The position numbers and the translations under genes were made by a program. Shown here in pieces: positions 37,415 to 44,755 of a DNA stretch of 56,288 nucleotides. The stretch is taken from positions 1 to 56,288 of the forward strand of contig NZ_QMEA01000026.1 of assembly GCF_012912105.1 (NCBI RefSeq). Direction: 5' to 3'. This DNA comes from Brasilonema sp. UFV-L1. GTDB taxonomy: Bacteria > Cyanobacteriota > Cyanobacteriia > Cyanobacteriales > Nostocaceae. The first letter of the stretch is position 1. Every line of letters starts with the position of its first letter. The notes under the pieces were generated by a model. That model saw nothing but the letters and a program-made list of their open reading frames with translations, was not told where the DNA came from and did not search any database.

Positions 37415-37758
37415 ACTGGGCTTACCGCAGTATTCATGATGCCATTGTTCCCTATCGACACATCATCGCTGGAAGTCTTTTGTCATGGCTGATACAACTA
37501 CCTGATTCTGTGGAAATTCTTTGTTCGACAGCAGAGGAAGGTGGTGAAATAGTGACAGAATGTTCGGCTACCTGTATTAACTACAAAGACTTTGAGACTA
37601 AGAAAATCCGGCGATCGTTTACTTGCCAGTTTCATCCAGAATTGCTAGAGGATCTGCGTGCAATTGGTAACGGTGAAGCTCCTTCTTATTCAACTCTGAA
37701 GAAGGATGATGGCGTTCGCTTATTTGTACGACTGCTGTATGCAGGAATGCAAGAGTAG

Positions 37759-37846
37759 TGACACAGAACCCCGACTTCGTAAAAGTTGTCGGGAATCTTG
37801 TTTTTCGCGGAGCGCGTAGCGTGCCCGTAGGGCATATGATTTATGA
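37759..37846. repeat. short GC-rich repeat between genes
   Basis: Contains cgcggagcgcgtagcgtgcc and cgtagggca, of the same character as the larger interspersed repeats. No gene was seen. Confidence 0.4.
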
Positions 37847-38374
37847 CTAGTATATATTTTTTTTCAAATCATAAGACACTTGCAACAATCCAGAATCATA
37901 AGTTTTCACATTTTTGAACTCCAGTGCTGTTTCCAAGCTTGAATCATTCACAATTAATGGAATTCCATTCCCTAGAATAATTGGATGTATCGAGAGAATC
38001 AATTCATCGACAAAACCGTGTTTCATGAAATAATGAATTGTCTGTGCTCCCCCAACTAACCAAATATCATGACCGCTCGATTGACGCAACGCGTTAATAA
38101 AATCTTTCCAATTTTCCTTGACAAATTCCACGTTGTTATCTCTTTCGACTTGCACAGTTTTTGAAAAAACAAAACCTTTTTTATCTTTGTATGGGTATTC
38201 CCCAAATGTCAGTACTTGATGATATGTTTTACTCCCCATCAGTACTGTATCAATTTGGTTAAAGAACTCATTGTAACCGTAATCTTGGTCAGTAAATAGC
38301 CAATCTACCTCTCCTGATGTCCTCGCAATGTACCCGTCAAGACTAGAGGCAATGAATAACCTTATTTTTCGCAT
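37847..38374 (-). CDS. dihydrofolate reductase / RibD C-terminal-like reductase
   Basis: A 175-residue single-domain protein of the RibD-C / DHFR-like family: MRKIRLFIASSLDGYIA at the start, GEVDWLF, DTVLMGSKTYHQVLTFG (about residues 42-58), DIWLVGGAQTIHYFMKHG (about 103-120) and ELILSIHPIILGNGIPL (about 124-140). Members are NADPH-binding reductases of unknown substrate; true FolA function is unlikely, as the folate-site residues differ. Full length, with no fusion to a deaminase domain. Monocistronic between repeats. Confidence 0.88.
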   Translation of the reverse strand: MRKIRLFIASSLDGYIARTSGEVDWLFTDQDYGYNEFFNQIDTVLMGSKTYHQVLTFGEYPYKDKKGFVFSKTVQVERDNNVEFVKENWKDFINALRQSSGHDIWLVGGAQTIHYFMKHGFVDELILSIHPIILGNGIPLIVNDSSLETALEFKNVKTYDSGLLQVSYDLKKNIY

Positions 38375-38720
38375 AATCTTGTTGCTTTCCTTTCAAGGAC
38401 TTTGCAGATTAATACTACTCTCGGCTATCAAGACTTTACGGAAAAATAGCAGGATATTTCGTTTATCCGTTTCAAGATTCGGTTAGACTAGGCTTTAGGA
38501 AGCAACATCAACTGCTCAATAATATGAAATCGGGTTGAATAGGTGTCATTGCGAGCGAAGCGTAAGCGCAAAGCACAGGCGCAGCCAACCCGTAGCGTGC
38601 GCTTTGCACGAGTGCGCTGCAGCAAAGCAGCAGATCGCTAGTCATTCCATCATCAAAAACTTGCTGACTTCTTCACAATTTGTTACAAGAAGACAAAGAC
38701 CTTTATAAACTTACACTAGA
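38375..38720. repeat. gene-free region with nested GC-rich repeats (~38543-38637)
   Basis: gtcattgcgagcgaagcg (start of the palindromic repeat type seen at 47 kb) is followed directly by a GC-rich piece ending gcagcaaagcagcagatc then gc. Read on the minus strand this begins GATCTGCTGC, close to the GATCTGCC end of the small-element family, so one repeat seems nested in another. The rest is AT-rich and presumably carries the promoter of the next gene. Confidence 0.5.
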
Positions 38721-39515
38721 ATGCTAGGCGGACTTACTGGTTTAACAGATCCTAAAGGCAGTGACTGGGGCGAGCGCATGCTCAACACTGTCGCGAGCCA
38801 AACGATTCGGCATTTGTTCACCCAAAGCGAGTCAGTAGAAGTCTCTGTCCGCTGCAATCCTTCAAGTAAACTTTTGCAGGGCAGCATCGATAGCTTTACA
38901 ATGAAAGGTCGTGGCTTAGTTATCCGCAGACAATTCGCTGCTGAAGAACTTTTTGTAGAAACTGATGCCGTAGCCATTGACTTTAGTTCCGTTTTGAGCG
39001 GTAAGCTGCGCCTGAAGCAACCGACTCAGGCGATCGCTCAAGTTGTCCTACTAGAAGACGGTATCAACCAATCTTTTAAAGCAGAATTGGTGAGAAAGCG
39101 CTTAGAAAATCTTACTGCACCAGCATTGACAGCATTCTCTGGCGGTCAACCAGTTTCTTTTCCCGAAGTCCAAGTAAAGTTACTACCTCAAAATCGATTG
39201 CGGATTTTCGCCAAGGCAGATTTAAACAACGGTACACTCGTACCACTATATATGACTGTCACTATAGGTATTGAACGACGGCGACGTGTTAGTTTTAAAA
39301 ACCCAGAAATTGAACTTGATCAAGTCAGCGAAGCACAAAAGGAAATATCACGAACCTTGAGTTTAGCATTAGTGGAAATTTTAGATAATATGGTGGATTT
39401 AGACCGCTTTGACTTAGATGGGGTGAAAATGCGTCTTAATCGTTTAGAAACAGAGGGTGAACGGTTGATTTTTAGTGGTTATGCAGAGATTGAACGTATT
39501 CCTAGAAATCCCTAG
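38721..39515 (+). CDS. DUF2993 (LmeA-like) protein
   Basis: A 264-residue protein of the DUF2993 family: ASQTIRHLFTQSESVEVSVRCNPSSKLLQG near the start (in part), GSIDSFTMKGRGLVIRRQF, a DFSSVLSGKLRLKQPTQA strand and DLDRFDLDGVKMRLNRLE near the end. In other bacteria LmeA-type proteins bind phospholipid; the cyanobacterial role is unknown. There is no clear signal peptide, so it is probably cytoplasmic or peripheral. Starts at ATG 38721, directly after tagA-like sequence without a strong ribosome binding site. Monocistronic. Confidence 0.85.
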   Translation: MLGGLTGLTDPKGSDWGERMLNTVASQTIRHLFTQSESVEVSVRCNPSSKLLQGSIDSFTMKGRGLVIRRQFAAEELFVETDAVAIDFSSVLSGKLRLKQPTQAIAQVVLLEDGINQSFKAELVRKRLENLTAPALTAFSGGQPVSFPEVQVKLLPQNRLRIFAKADLNNGTLVPLYMTVTIGIERRRRVSFKNPEIELDQVSEAQKEISRTLSLALVEILDNMVDLDRFDLDGVKMRLNRLETEGERLIFSGYAEIERIPRNP

Positions 39516-39614
39516 TTTCCATTTCATGTTTACAACGTTGAGTTTGTCAAGCAAATTTTAGTCCAATACGGTTGCTGATAAGATATAGCACTCACAAATC
39601 ATTTGTGAAAAATT

Positions 39615-39647
39615 AGAAACCCGGTTTCTAGCAGAAACCAGGTTTCT
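39615..39647. repeat. paired AGAAACC(C/A)GGTTTCT palindromes
   Basis: AGAAACCCGGTTTCT (39615-39629) and AGAAACCAGGTTTCT (39633-39647) are near-identical palindromes three bases apart. This type recurs widely between genes in Nostocales. It could fold as RNA and end transcription of the DUF2993 gene. Confidence 0.6.
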
Positions 39648-39690
39648 GGACTCCAGCAATTTTTACAACTCATATAGGATGGCTATCAAT

Positions 39691-39775
39691 ACTGCTCGGT
39701 TAAGGAAATTAGGTGGGGCTAAAACTATTGAAATGTCGTTGTCTATGGTGTTGAAAAAAATCTTAACCGAGTAGT
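39691..39775. mobile_element. 85-bp MITE-like element with CTCGGTTAAG ends
   Basis: ACTGCTCGGTTAAG (39691-39704) and CTTAACCGAGTAGT (39762-39775) are inverted repeats matching at 13 of 14 positions. The interior is noncoding. Ends of this kind occur on cyanobacterial IS elements, so it is probably a non-autonomous derivative. No clear target duplication was seen. Confidence 0.55.
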
Positions 39776-39780
39776 TTTGC

Positions 39781-39811
39781 AATCGGTGGGGGCTTGAACC
39801 CACCACCGATT
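39781..39811. repeat. 9-bp inverted repeat
   Basis: AATCGGTGG (39781-39789) and CCACCGATT (39803-39811) form a perfect stem; ggcttgaacc in the loop superficially recalls a tRNA T-loop, but no tRNA fold is present. Confidence 0.4.
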
Positions 39812-39924
39812 TCAGACCGCTGAAAACGAAGTGGAGAGCGGGAGCTTGTACTCGGAATTAATTAATTCAAAAATTTTCCTCTTCTTCATTTTGAACGAGC
39901 GAACTTTGAACTTTGAATTCAAAA

Positions 39925-40073
39925 AAGGTCAACGCCCAAGGACAAGAAATTCAATGGGAGCGCCGTCAAGCCGAATATTTTACCGAAGATTTAGGCAATA
40001 GTGTCACTGAATGGTATTTTCTTTGCCTTCTGACTTTCAAGAACAGGTGGATGAAGGTTTGCGTTTAGCTTGA
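39925..40073 (+). pseudogene. remnant of a SUMF1/FGE-family gene
   Basis: A short frame reads VNAQGQEIQWERRQAEYFTE then DLGNSVT. This closely recalls the linker that precedes the formylglycine-generating-enzyme-like domain in cyanobacterial SUMF1 proteins (QAQYFTEDLGNGVTLDMV type). After one frame shift the next bases read MVFSLPSDFQEQVDEGLRLA and stop. No FGE domain follows, so it is a decayed scrap. It is preceded by heptamer-like aactttgaactttgaattc. Its end overlaps DUF3082 by a few bases. Confidence 0.4.
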
Positions 40074-40391
40074 TTCTTGCTTTTTCATCAACTGCTGCAC
40101 CAATAACTGCACCGCCAACGCCAGCAACCCGATCGCCACTATTCCAAATACCCCACTTCCCAAAGCCATCATACCAACAACTAAGGTACGCACTGCAGAA
40201 GCAATCTTCAGTACTATAACGTTATCTGAATGAATGGGTTTCGTTGCAAAAGTTGTGGCTGTGGCAATCATCAGAGAGTATACTCCATACGCAAGTGCCC
40301 CCGAAATCATTGCTCCAATTACACAACGTAAGGGACTTGATTGAAGCTGCGTTTGAGCCTCTACTTGTTGCGTTATCTTCTCATCACTCAT
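40065..40391 (-). CDS. DUF3082 membrane protein
   Basis: A 108-residue protein with two membrane spans (about residues 24-47 and 70-98; GAMISGALAYGVYSLMIATA and VVGMMALGSGVFGIVAIGLL), matching the cyanobacterial DUF3082 family. It ends with QLLVQQLMKKQESS. It sits 46 bp downstream of ispE on the same strand, so it is probably co-transcribed with it. The function is unknown. Confidence 0.8.
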   Translation of the reverse strand: MSDEKITQQVEAQTQLQSSPLRCVIGAMISGALAYGVYSLMIATATTFATKPIHSDNVIVLKIASAVRTLVVGMMALGSGVFGIVAIGLLALAVQLLVQQLMKKQESS

Positions 40392-40437
40392 AAAATCTTC
40401 GCGTCCTTTGCGTCTTGGCGGTTCGTCTATCTTATCG

Positions 40438-41388
40438 TTACACTGATGATGTTATCTGAATTCCATGTGAAGTCATCCGAGTCACAAACAATTCTAAATC
40501 CTCATCAGGAATTGTCTCCCTCACACGAAGCTTAACTTGTTCCGCTTGCTGTTGGGACTCACAAATCGCAAAGACACTAGGACCAGAACCAGACATCATT
40601 GTCCCCAAAACACCAGCGTTAGCAAAAGTTTCTCGCAATTGCAAGACTTGCGGATATGCTGGTAACACCACACGCTCTAAATCATTATGCAGCTTTTGAG
40701 CAATTTCCGTTGTGTCCTGATTCAGAATAGCTTTGACTATTGGTCCAGAGTGTATGGCTGCTGCGCGAGTTGTTAAGCTGTCGGTATCTTTAAGATAGGA
40801 ATCACCAAATTGTTCTCGATAGATTTTGTATGCCCAAGGGGTAGAGACTGCAAGACTACGATATTTACCTAATACTATATATATGTTGTCTAAACTAGGA
40901 AGCACAGAAAGTTGCTCACCTCTTCCTGTGGCGATCGCCGTCCCACCCGCCACACAAAACGGTACATCTGAACCTAGTTGTGCTCCCAATTCCTCTAACT
41001 CTGACTGAGTTAACCCCAAATTCCAGAGTAAATCTATTCCCACCAGCACCGCTGCTGCATTCGTCGAACCTCCCGCTAACCCCGCTGCAACAGGTATACG
41101 CTTGTTGATGGTAATATTAACGCCGCCATATTTGGCAAAGGCGGATGGAAACTCCGCCGCCATAAGTTCGGCTGCTTTGTATGCAATATTACTATTATCT
41201 ACGGGAACTTCCGGATGAGGACAACGAACGCGGATGGCTTGTGTATCGCCTGCTTGTAGATAAATTTCGTCAGCTAAGTCTATGCTTTGAAGTATCATGA
41301 CTAACTCATGATATCCATCAGGACGGGCACCAATAATTTCCAGATGTAAGTTGATTTTGGCAGGGGCGATGAGGGTGTAAGAACGCAT
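40438..41388 (-). CDS. ispE: 4-(cytidine-5'-diphospho)-2-C-methyl-D-erythritol kinase
   Basis: IspE phosphorylates CDP-methylerythritol in the MEP pathway, which supplies isoprenoids for carotenoids, the chlorophyll phytyl chain and quinones. The 316-residue GHMP kinase has APAKINLHLEI near the start (with the catalytic lysine region), the ATP loop PVAAGLAGGSTNAAA (about residues 93-107), LGSDVPFCVAGG with the conserved aspartate (about 140-151) and MMSGSGPSVFA (about 272-282). I start at ATG 41388 (MRSYTLIAPAK). Between it and rsmA lie heptamer repeats; the two genes run the same way and are neighbours in many cyanobacteria. Confidence 0.95.
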   Translation of the reverse strand: MRSYTLIAPAKINLHLEIIGARPDGYHELVMILQSIDLADEIYLQAGDTQAIRVRCPHPEVPVDNSNIAYKAAELMAAEFPSAFAKYGGVNITINKRIPVAAGLAGGSTNAAAVLVGIDLLWNLGLTQSELEELGAQLGSDVPFCVAGGTAIATGRGEQLSVLPSLDNIYIVLGKYRSLAVSTPWAYKIYREQFGDSYLKDTDSLTTRAAAIHSGPIVKAILNQDTTEIAQKLHNDLERVVLPAYPQVLQLRETFANAGVLGTMMSGSGPSVFAICESQQQAEQVKLRVRETIPDEDLELFVTRMTSHGIQITSSV

Positions 41389-41400
41389 ATTCAACAAATC

Positions 41401-41472
41401 AGTGAACAGTGAACAGTGAACAGTGAACAGTGAACAGTGAACAGGCTACTGGTAACTGATAACTGATAACTG
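41401..41472. repeat. heptamer short tandem repeats (STRR)
   Basis: AGTGAAC is repeated six times without error at 41401-41442, and a second heptamer, TAACTGA, is repeated nearly three times at 41453-41472. Heptameric short tandem repeats are a known mark of heterocystous cyanobacteria. Confidence 0.9.
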
Positions 41473-41511
41473 TTTTAACTGCTGAAGACTGAGAACATGG
41501 GAAAACATGAC

Positions 41512-42360
41512 TCATGACTCGTCACCCAGAAATGATAACTCATTTGCTAGAGCCACCCACTGGCTGACGCTGAGGTCTTCAGCGCGAGCTTGAGGGTTTA
41601 TCTCTAATTTTTCCAGTAATTGTGACAGGCGATCGCGTTCTACAACCGATTGCAAATTATTTCGTAACATTTTACGTTTTTCCCCAAAGCCCAATTTCAC
41701 TAAAGTTTCTAATCGTCGAGTATCTGTGGCTGGTGTTTCTATAAGACGTGGAGTTAAACGCACGACTGCTGAATCTACTTTGGGTGGTGGATGAAATGCT
41801 CCAGCTGGGACAATGTAAATTAGTTCGCACTTTGCCAAATATTGCACTCGTACCGATAGCGCCCCAAATGCTTTTGAGCTTGGTTTTGCAACCAGCCTTT
41901 GAGCGACTTCTTTTTGTACCAAAAGCACTATCAAGTCATAAGGTTCGGGGTTTGGGTTAGCAATTGTCCCCAGAAGTTTTTCTAGAATTGGTCCTGTAAT
42001 ATTGTAAGGAATATTAGCGACAACTTTATTTTGTTTCCCAAAAACTGGAAATGGTGATAGCAGGGAAGGTAAATCTAGATCTAAAAAATCTCCTTGCAAA
42101 AGTAAGAAATTTTCTTGGCGTCCGAATTGTTTGATTAGGCGATCGCACAAATCCCGGTCTATTTCCACTGCTAGCAAAGATTCTACCAAAGATAATAAGC
42201 GGCGAGTCAGAATCCCTGTACCCGGACCAATTTCCAGAACCCTGTCAGTAGATTGTAACTGGGAAGCTTGAATAATCTCGTTGAGAGCTTTTTCACTTTT
42301 GAGCCAATGCTGTGCAAAGACTTTGCGTGGTCTTACTTTTTGAAACTCTGTTTCTGTCAT
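41512..42360 (-). CDS. rsmA: 16S rRNA dimethyladenosine methyltransferase
   Basis: RsmA (KsgA) dimethylates two adjacent adenines near the 3' end of 16S rRNA during small-subunit assembly. Landmarks: PRKVFAQHWLKS at the start, the SAM site VLEIGPGTGILTRRLL (about residues 41-56), VEIDRDLC, the catalytic NIPYNITGPIL (about 116-126) and GAFHPPPKVDSAVVRL (about 188-203). The open frame reaches 42432, but ATG 42360 (MTETEFQKVRPRK) matches the family N-terminus. 282 residues, normal length, all motifs intact. Confidence 0.95.
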   Translation of the reverse strand: MTETEFQKVRPRKVFAQHWLKSEKALNEIIQASQLQSTDRVLEIGPGTGILTRRLLSLVESLLAVEIDRDLCDRLIKQFGRQENFLLLQGDFLDLDLPSLLSPFPVFGKQNKVVANIPYNITGPILEKLLGTIANPNPEPYDLIVLLVQKEVAQRLVAKPSSKAFGALSVRVQYLAKCELIYIVPAGAFHPPPKVDSAVVRLTPRLIETPATDTRRLETLVKLGFGEKRKMLRNNLQSVVERDRLSQLLEKLEINPQARAEDLSVSQWVALANELSFLGDES

Positions 42361-42619
42361 GCTTGCCTGAGTGTGAAGTACTGAAACGTGTAGCTGTCTC
42401 ACCTCCACAATAAACCTGTGTTGCACTCTCAAGTGCTTGTTTATTGGTCAAAGGACTGATCAAAGCTGAGTGCTTAACTAGCAAAATCTTAAAACCTATA
42501 CAGAGCAAGCAATACGAGAACCATAATACATTGCTTCATTTGAGCTAAGTACGGTTTTCTCTACCTGTGAAGTACGGTTTTGACTCATCATTTTCTTTGT
42601 AAAAGACTTGCAACATTTG
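42361..42619. promoter_or_regulatory. intergenic region with AGTACGGTTTT direct repeats
   Basis: AGTACGGTTTT occurs twice in direct orientation (about 42548-42558 and 42571-42581, 23 bp apart). It lies between the divergent rsmA and hli genes, upstream of the HLR1-like element, and could be a binding site for an unidentified regulator. Nothing else is recognisable here. Confidence 0.4.
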
Positions 42620-42637
42620 TTTACATTGCTTTACATT
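42620..42637 (+). promoter_or_regulatory. HLR1-type element (candidate RpaB site)
   Basis: TTTACATT-GC-TTTACATT is an exact match to the HLR1 layout (two (G/T)TTACA(T/A)(T/A) units two bases apart), which RpaB binds to control high-light genes in cyanobacteria. Looser copies extend the ten-base period on both sides (CAACATTTGT, TTACATTAGT). It lies 33 bp before the first hli start codon. Confidence 0.75.
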
Positions 42638-42670
42638 AGTTAACAAGAGAAAGAAAACAAGGAGACAACG

Positions 42671-42883
42671 ATGACAGGACGCACTTACGTTGTAGAAGAA
42701 GGAAACAGATTAAACAACTACGCGCGAGAACCCAAGATGTACGTGGACGAAACCCAGAAGTTTGGCTTCACCGAGTACGCTGAGTTACTCAATGGGCGTT
42801 TAGCAATGATTGGTTTTGTCGCACTCATCGCGCTGGAAGTTCTGACCGGACATGGTTTTATCGGTTGGCTTACAAGCCTGTAA
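42671..42883 (+). CDS. hli: high-light-inducible protein (Hlip), copy 1
   Basis: A 70-residue single-helix member of the light-harvesting-like superfamily. The chlorophyll-binding motif [19 protein letters not shown] (residues 33-51) carries the E and N/R ligands of the Hlip helix, and the helix continues [15 protein letters not shown]. Hlips protect photosystem II assembly and chlorophyll biosynthesis under light stress by quenching and holding chlorophyll in the thylakoid membrane. AAGGAG (42659-42664) gives the start. It is probably the first gene of a three-gene transcript driven from the HLR1 region. Confidence 0.95.
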   Translation: MTGRTYVVEEGNRLNNYAREPKMYVDETQKFGFTEYAELLNGRLAMIGFVALIALEVLTGHGFIGWLTSL

Positions 42884-42955
42884 TCACGAAAACCTGTAAT
42901 CGCGAAAAATAAAATTCCTAGAAAATAACCAAGAAAAAAAATTAAGGATAAAGCC

Positions 42956-43168
42956 ATGACAGGACGCACTTACGTCGTAGAAGAAGGAAACAGATTAAAC
43001 AACTACGCAATCGAACCCAAGATGTACGTGGACGAAACTCAGAAGTTTGGCTTCACCGAGTACGCTGAGTTACTCAATGGGCGTTTAGCAATGATTGGTT
43101 TTGTCGCACTCATCGCGCTGGAAGTTCTGACCGGACATGGTTTTATCGGTTGGCTTACAAGCCTGTAA
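42956..43168 (+). CDS. hli: high-light-inducible protein (Hlip), copy 2
   Basis: The second copy differs from copy 1 by a single residue (AIEP for AREP at residues 18-21), and only about five bases differ over the coding region. Identity continues several bases past the stop. The residues for chlorophyll binding are unchanged. AAGGAT precedes the ATG. The 72-bp gap from copy 1 is not conserved with the region upstream of copy 1, so the copy was made as a gene-sized tandem duplication, or is kept alike by gene conversion. Confidence 0.95.
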   Translation: MTGRTYVVEEGNRLNNYAIEPKMYVDETQKFGFTEYAELLNGRLAMIGFVALIALEVLTGHGFIGWLTSL

Positions 43169-43240
43169 TCACAAAACTGGATTTTTAGAAAATCATCAAT
43201 CTGTCATCAATCTGTGTAGATAAATTGTGGAGGAATAACG

Positions 43241-43480
43241 ATGAGAACTGACTTTGACTTTCCTAAAAAAGAGTTAGTTGGACCTGTTGTGTTTAGACCT
43301 GATTTTAACAACTTTGAAGCAATCACCGTCAATCAAGCTTGGTCATTATTTTTCACCGCAGGTCAAGAAGATAAAGCACTGGGAGCAAATCCTGAATTGG
43401 GTAATTTCTTCACTTACCTGTTCGTTGGCGTTGGAATAGCGGGAACTCTCTGGGCTATCATTTTCAACAGCCTTGCATGA
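43241..43480 (+). CDS. 79-residue single-span membrane protein in the hli operon
   Basis: I do not recognise the family. The N-terminal part is polar and holds VFRPDFNNFEAITVNQAWSL; a C-terminal membrane span follows (about residues 54-75, FFTYLFVGVGIAGTLWAII). It lacks the ExxNGR Hlip motif. GGAGGA at 43229-43234 makes a strong start. It lies 72 bp after hli copy 2 and just before a terminator, so it is the last gene of the transcript. A thylakoid role next to the Hlips is an inference from context. Confidence 0.75.
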   Translation: MRTDFDFPKKELVGPVVFRPDFNNFEAITVNQAWSLFFTAGQEDKALGANPELGNFFTYLFVGVGIAGTLWAIIFNSLA

Positions 43481-43521
43481 ATAGCTATCTCAAGCTTGTA
43501 GTTAACGCAAAATTTTCAAGG

Positions 43522-43556
43522 AAGTCCTGGTTACCTTAACCGGGACTTATTTTTTT
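43522..43556 (+). terminator. rho-independent terminator of the hli operon
   Basis: AAGTCCTGGTTA pairs with TAACCGGGACTT (one T-G wobble) around a three-base loop, followed by a seven-T run. It lies 42 bp after the last gene. Confidence 0.85.
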
Positions 43557-43651
43557 GGAGTAGAATTTACCGCAATCATCAATTGTTGGAGTGTAGTCAA
43601 GTACTGAACTAGATTTAACGTTAAGAACTGATTTCACCAGAGGACAATTGT

Positions 43652-44403
43652 ATGAGCGATAAGCGTTTGCGTAGCGCGCCCTTCGGCGCTAGCTTGCTGC
43701 CAAAGGCAGATCGCGATCAACTCAGCGACTCAAATGACTACGGTGCTAAGTTTGAAGGTTTTTTTCTCCAGATGGTTATACCGGGATTGGAACACAGAGT
43801 TAAAGAAATCGTTACCAAGACACTGGGTTCAAATTGGAAGGTTAAATCGATTGGAGATAATCGCACCGAGTTTGAAGTAAGCAAAAAGGGAGATACACTA
43901 TCAGTTAAAGAAGCTTGGGATAAAACATATGATCTGCGTTCTGGGCCGGGTGTTGTGGATGCACAGCCATTATTTGCTGTTCCCATACCGTCTTCTGACT
44001 GGAATCAAGAGTCCAAACAGGCAGTTGCAGGTTTTCAGCATAAAGCTTTAGACGAAAGCAGTGATGTAGAGTGGAGTCTTAAGCAACTTCGAGTCTTGGA
44101 GGCATGGTCACGCTTTTTCCCTGATCCGAATTTACCACCAGGACATGGGATTGTCATTGGGCTTCCTGATACAGGTTACCAAACCGATTGAAAGAGGTAG
44201 GACAAGAGCTAGCTTTTTACTTTGCTGTCAACCCAGAACTTTACAAGCAATTTGCAGCTGCTCTATCTAGTAAACAACCTCCTGAAACTCAATTGCAAAC
44301 AAAAACTTTGACTGAGTCACCAAAGCCAAGGAATTTGGAGCAGATACGTGAGATGTTGTTATCACAGGGTGTATCTAAAGTCTTGCAGACAAAACTGAGT
44401 TAA
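43652..44403 (+). pseudogene. S8 (subtilisin-like) peptidase remnant
   Basis: The first frame (43652-44191) gives a prodomain-like region and the start of the catalytic domain (VEWSLKQLRVLEAWSRFFPD, then GHGIVIGLPDTGY), where D of DTG is the catalytic aspartate. It then stops. A second, shifted frame (44188-44403; GQELAFYFAVNPELYKQFAA) may be the C-terminal end. The catalytic histidine and serine are missing, so a large internal part has been lost and the enzyme cannot work. The N-terminus carries a 57-bp element in frame. Confidence 0.65.
43656..43712 (-). repeat. 57-bp GATCTGCC...TATCGC small element, in frame
   Basis: On the minus strand it reads GATCTGCCTTTGGCAG ... AACGCTTATCGC, with a perfect CTGCC-TTT-GGCAG hairpin, and GCGAT is repeated at the edge. 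Its 57 bp equal 19 codons, so it adds KRLRSAPFGASLLPKADRD to the peptidase N-terminus without a frame shift. Confidence 0.65.
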
Positions 44404-44755
44404 GCTTGCGTAGAGAAATTTGCGTTGCGTATTTGCAACTTCTATCGCTAAAGCAAGCTTTTTAATAAGTTCTGTAAAGAAATAGCAAATCTTGCGTAAT
44501 CTTCTTTGCCTAAGCTGATAACTATGGTAGATGCTGCAACAACAATAAAAACGTTCCCTGCACTGTCAGTTTGACAGGTAGGGTTTTTTTTACACAAATA
44601 CAATATCTACCATATTAATCACAGTCAGTCATCATACCTAAGTTAGTTATTTGTAATCATTTTTATTGATTAAATTAACAAGAAAATATATTTGTCTTTA
44701 TCGTTTTGTCGGTATACAAATGAATTAGAGAGATTTTATAAACAACAGGTGGATT
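44404..44755. other. gene-free gap; long AAGCTTGC inverted repeat
   Basis: AAGCTTGC just after the peptidase remnant stop and GCAAGCTT plus TTTT at about 44453-44464 could form a terminator. A second, clearer terminator follows at 44556-44591. The rest is AT-rich with the promoter and AGGTGG binding site of the next gene. No gene is supported. Confidence 0.45.
44556..44591 (+). terminator. rho-independent terminator-like hairpin
   Basis: CCCT...ACTGTCA-GTT-TGACAGGT-AGGG forms a stable stem with small bulges, followed by eight Ts. No gene ends right before it, so it may end readthrough from the peptidase remnant or a short untranslated RNA that cannot be confirmed. Confidence 0.6.

Larger units (their letters stand above)
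35191..37758 (+). pseudogene. class I glutamine amidotransferase-like gene, broken twice
   Basis: The three pieces encode one protein: residues 1-~193 (35191-35767), a middle part (35799-36272) and a C-terminus (37418-37758). Amidotransferase landmarks are present: FICVGHQLAAE with the nucleophile cysteine, and CQFHPELLEDL with the catalytic histidine. Excising the 31-bp element (35768-35798) joins ...LLIS to PASAPVIFICVGH. Excising the IS plus one ACT copy (36273-37417) joins EAILFAN to WAYRSIHDAI in frame. The restored product would be about 460 residues, with an N-terminal region of unknown role. The family seems cyanobacterial, and the substrate is unknown. Confidence 0.8.

Noticed and set aside
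39781-39811. Possible tRNA because of ggcttgaacc in a loop
   Set aside because: No acceptor, D or anticodon stem can be drawn around it; only a simple nine-bp inverted repeat exists.
41401-41472. Possible CRISPR-like array
   Set aside because: The repeats are seven bases with no spacers; they are heptamer tandem repeats.
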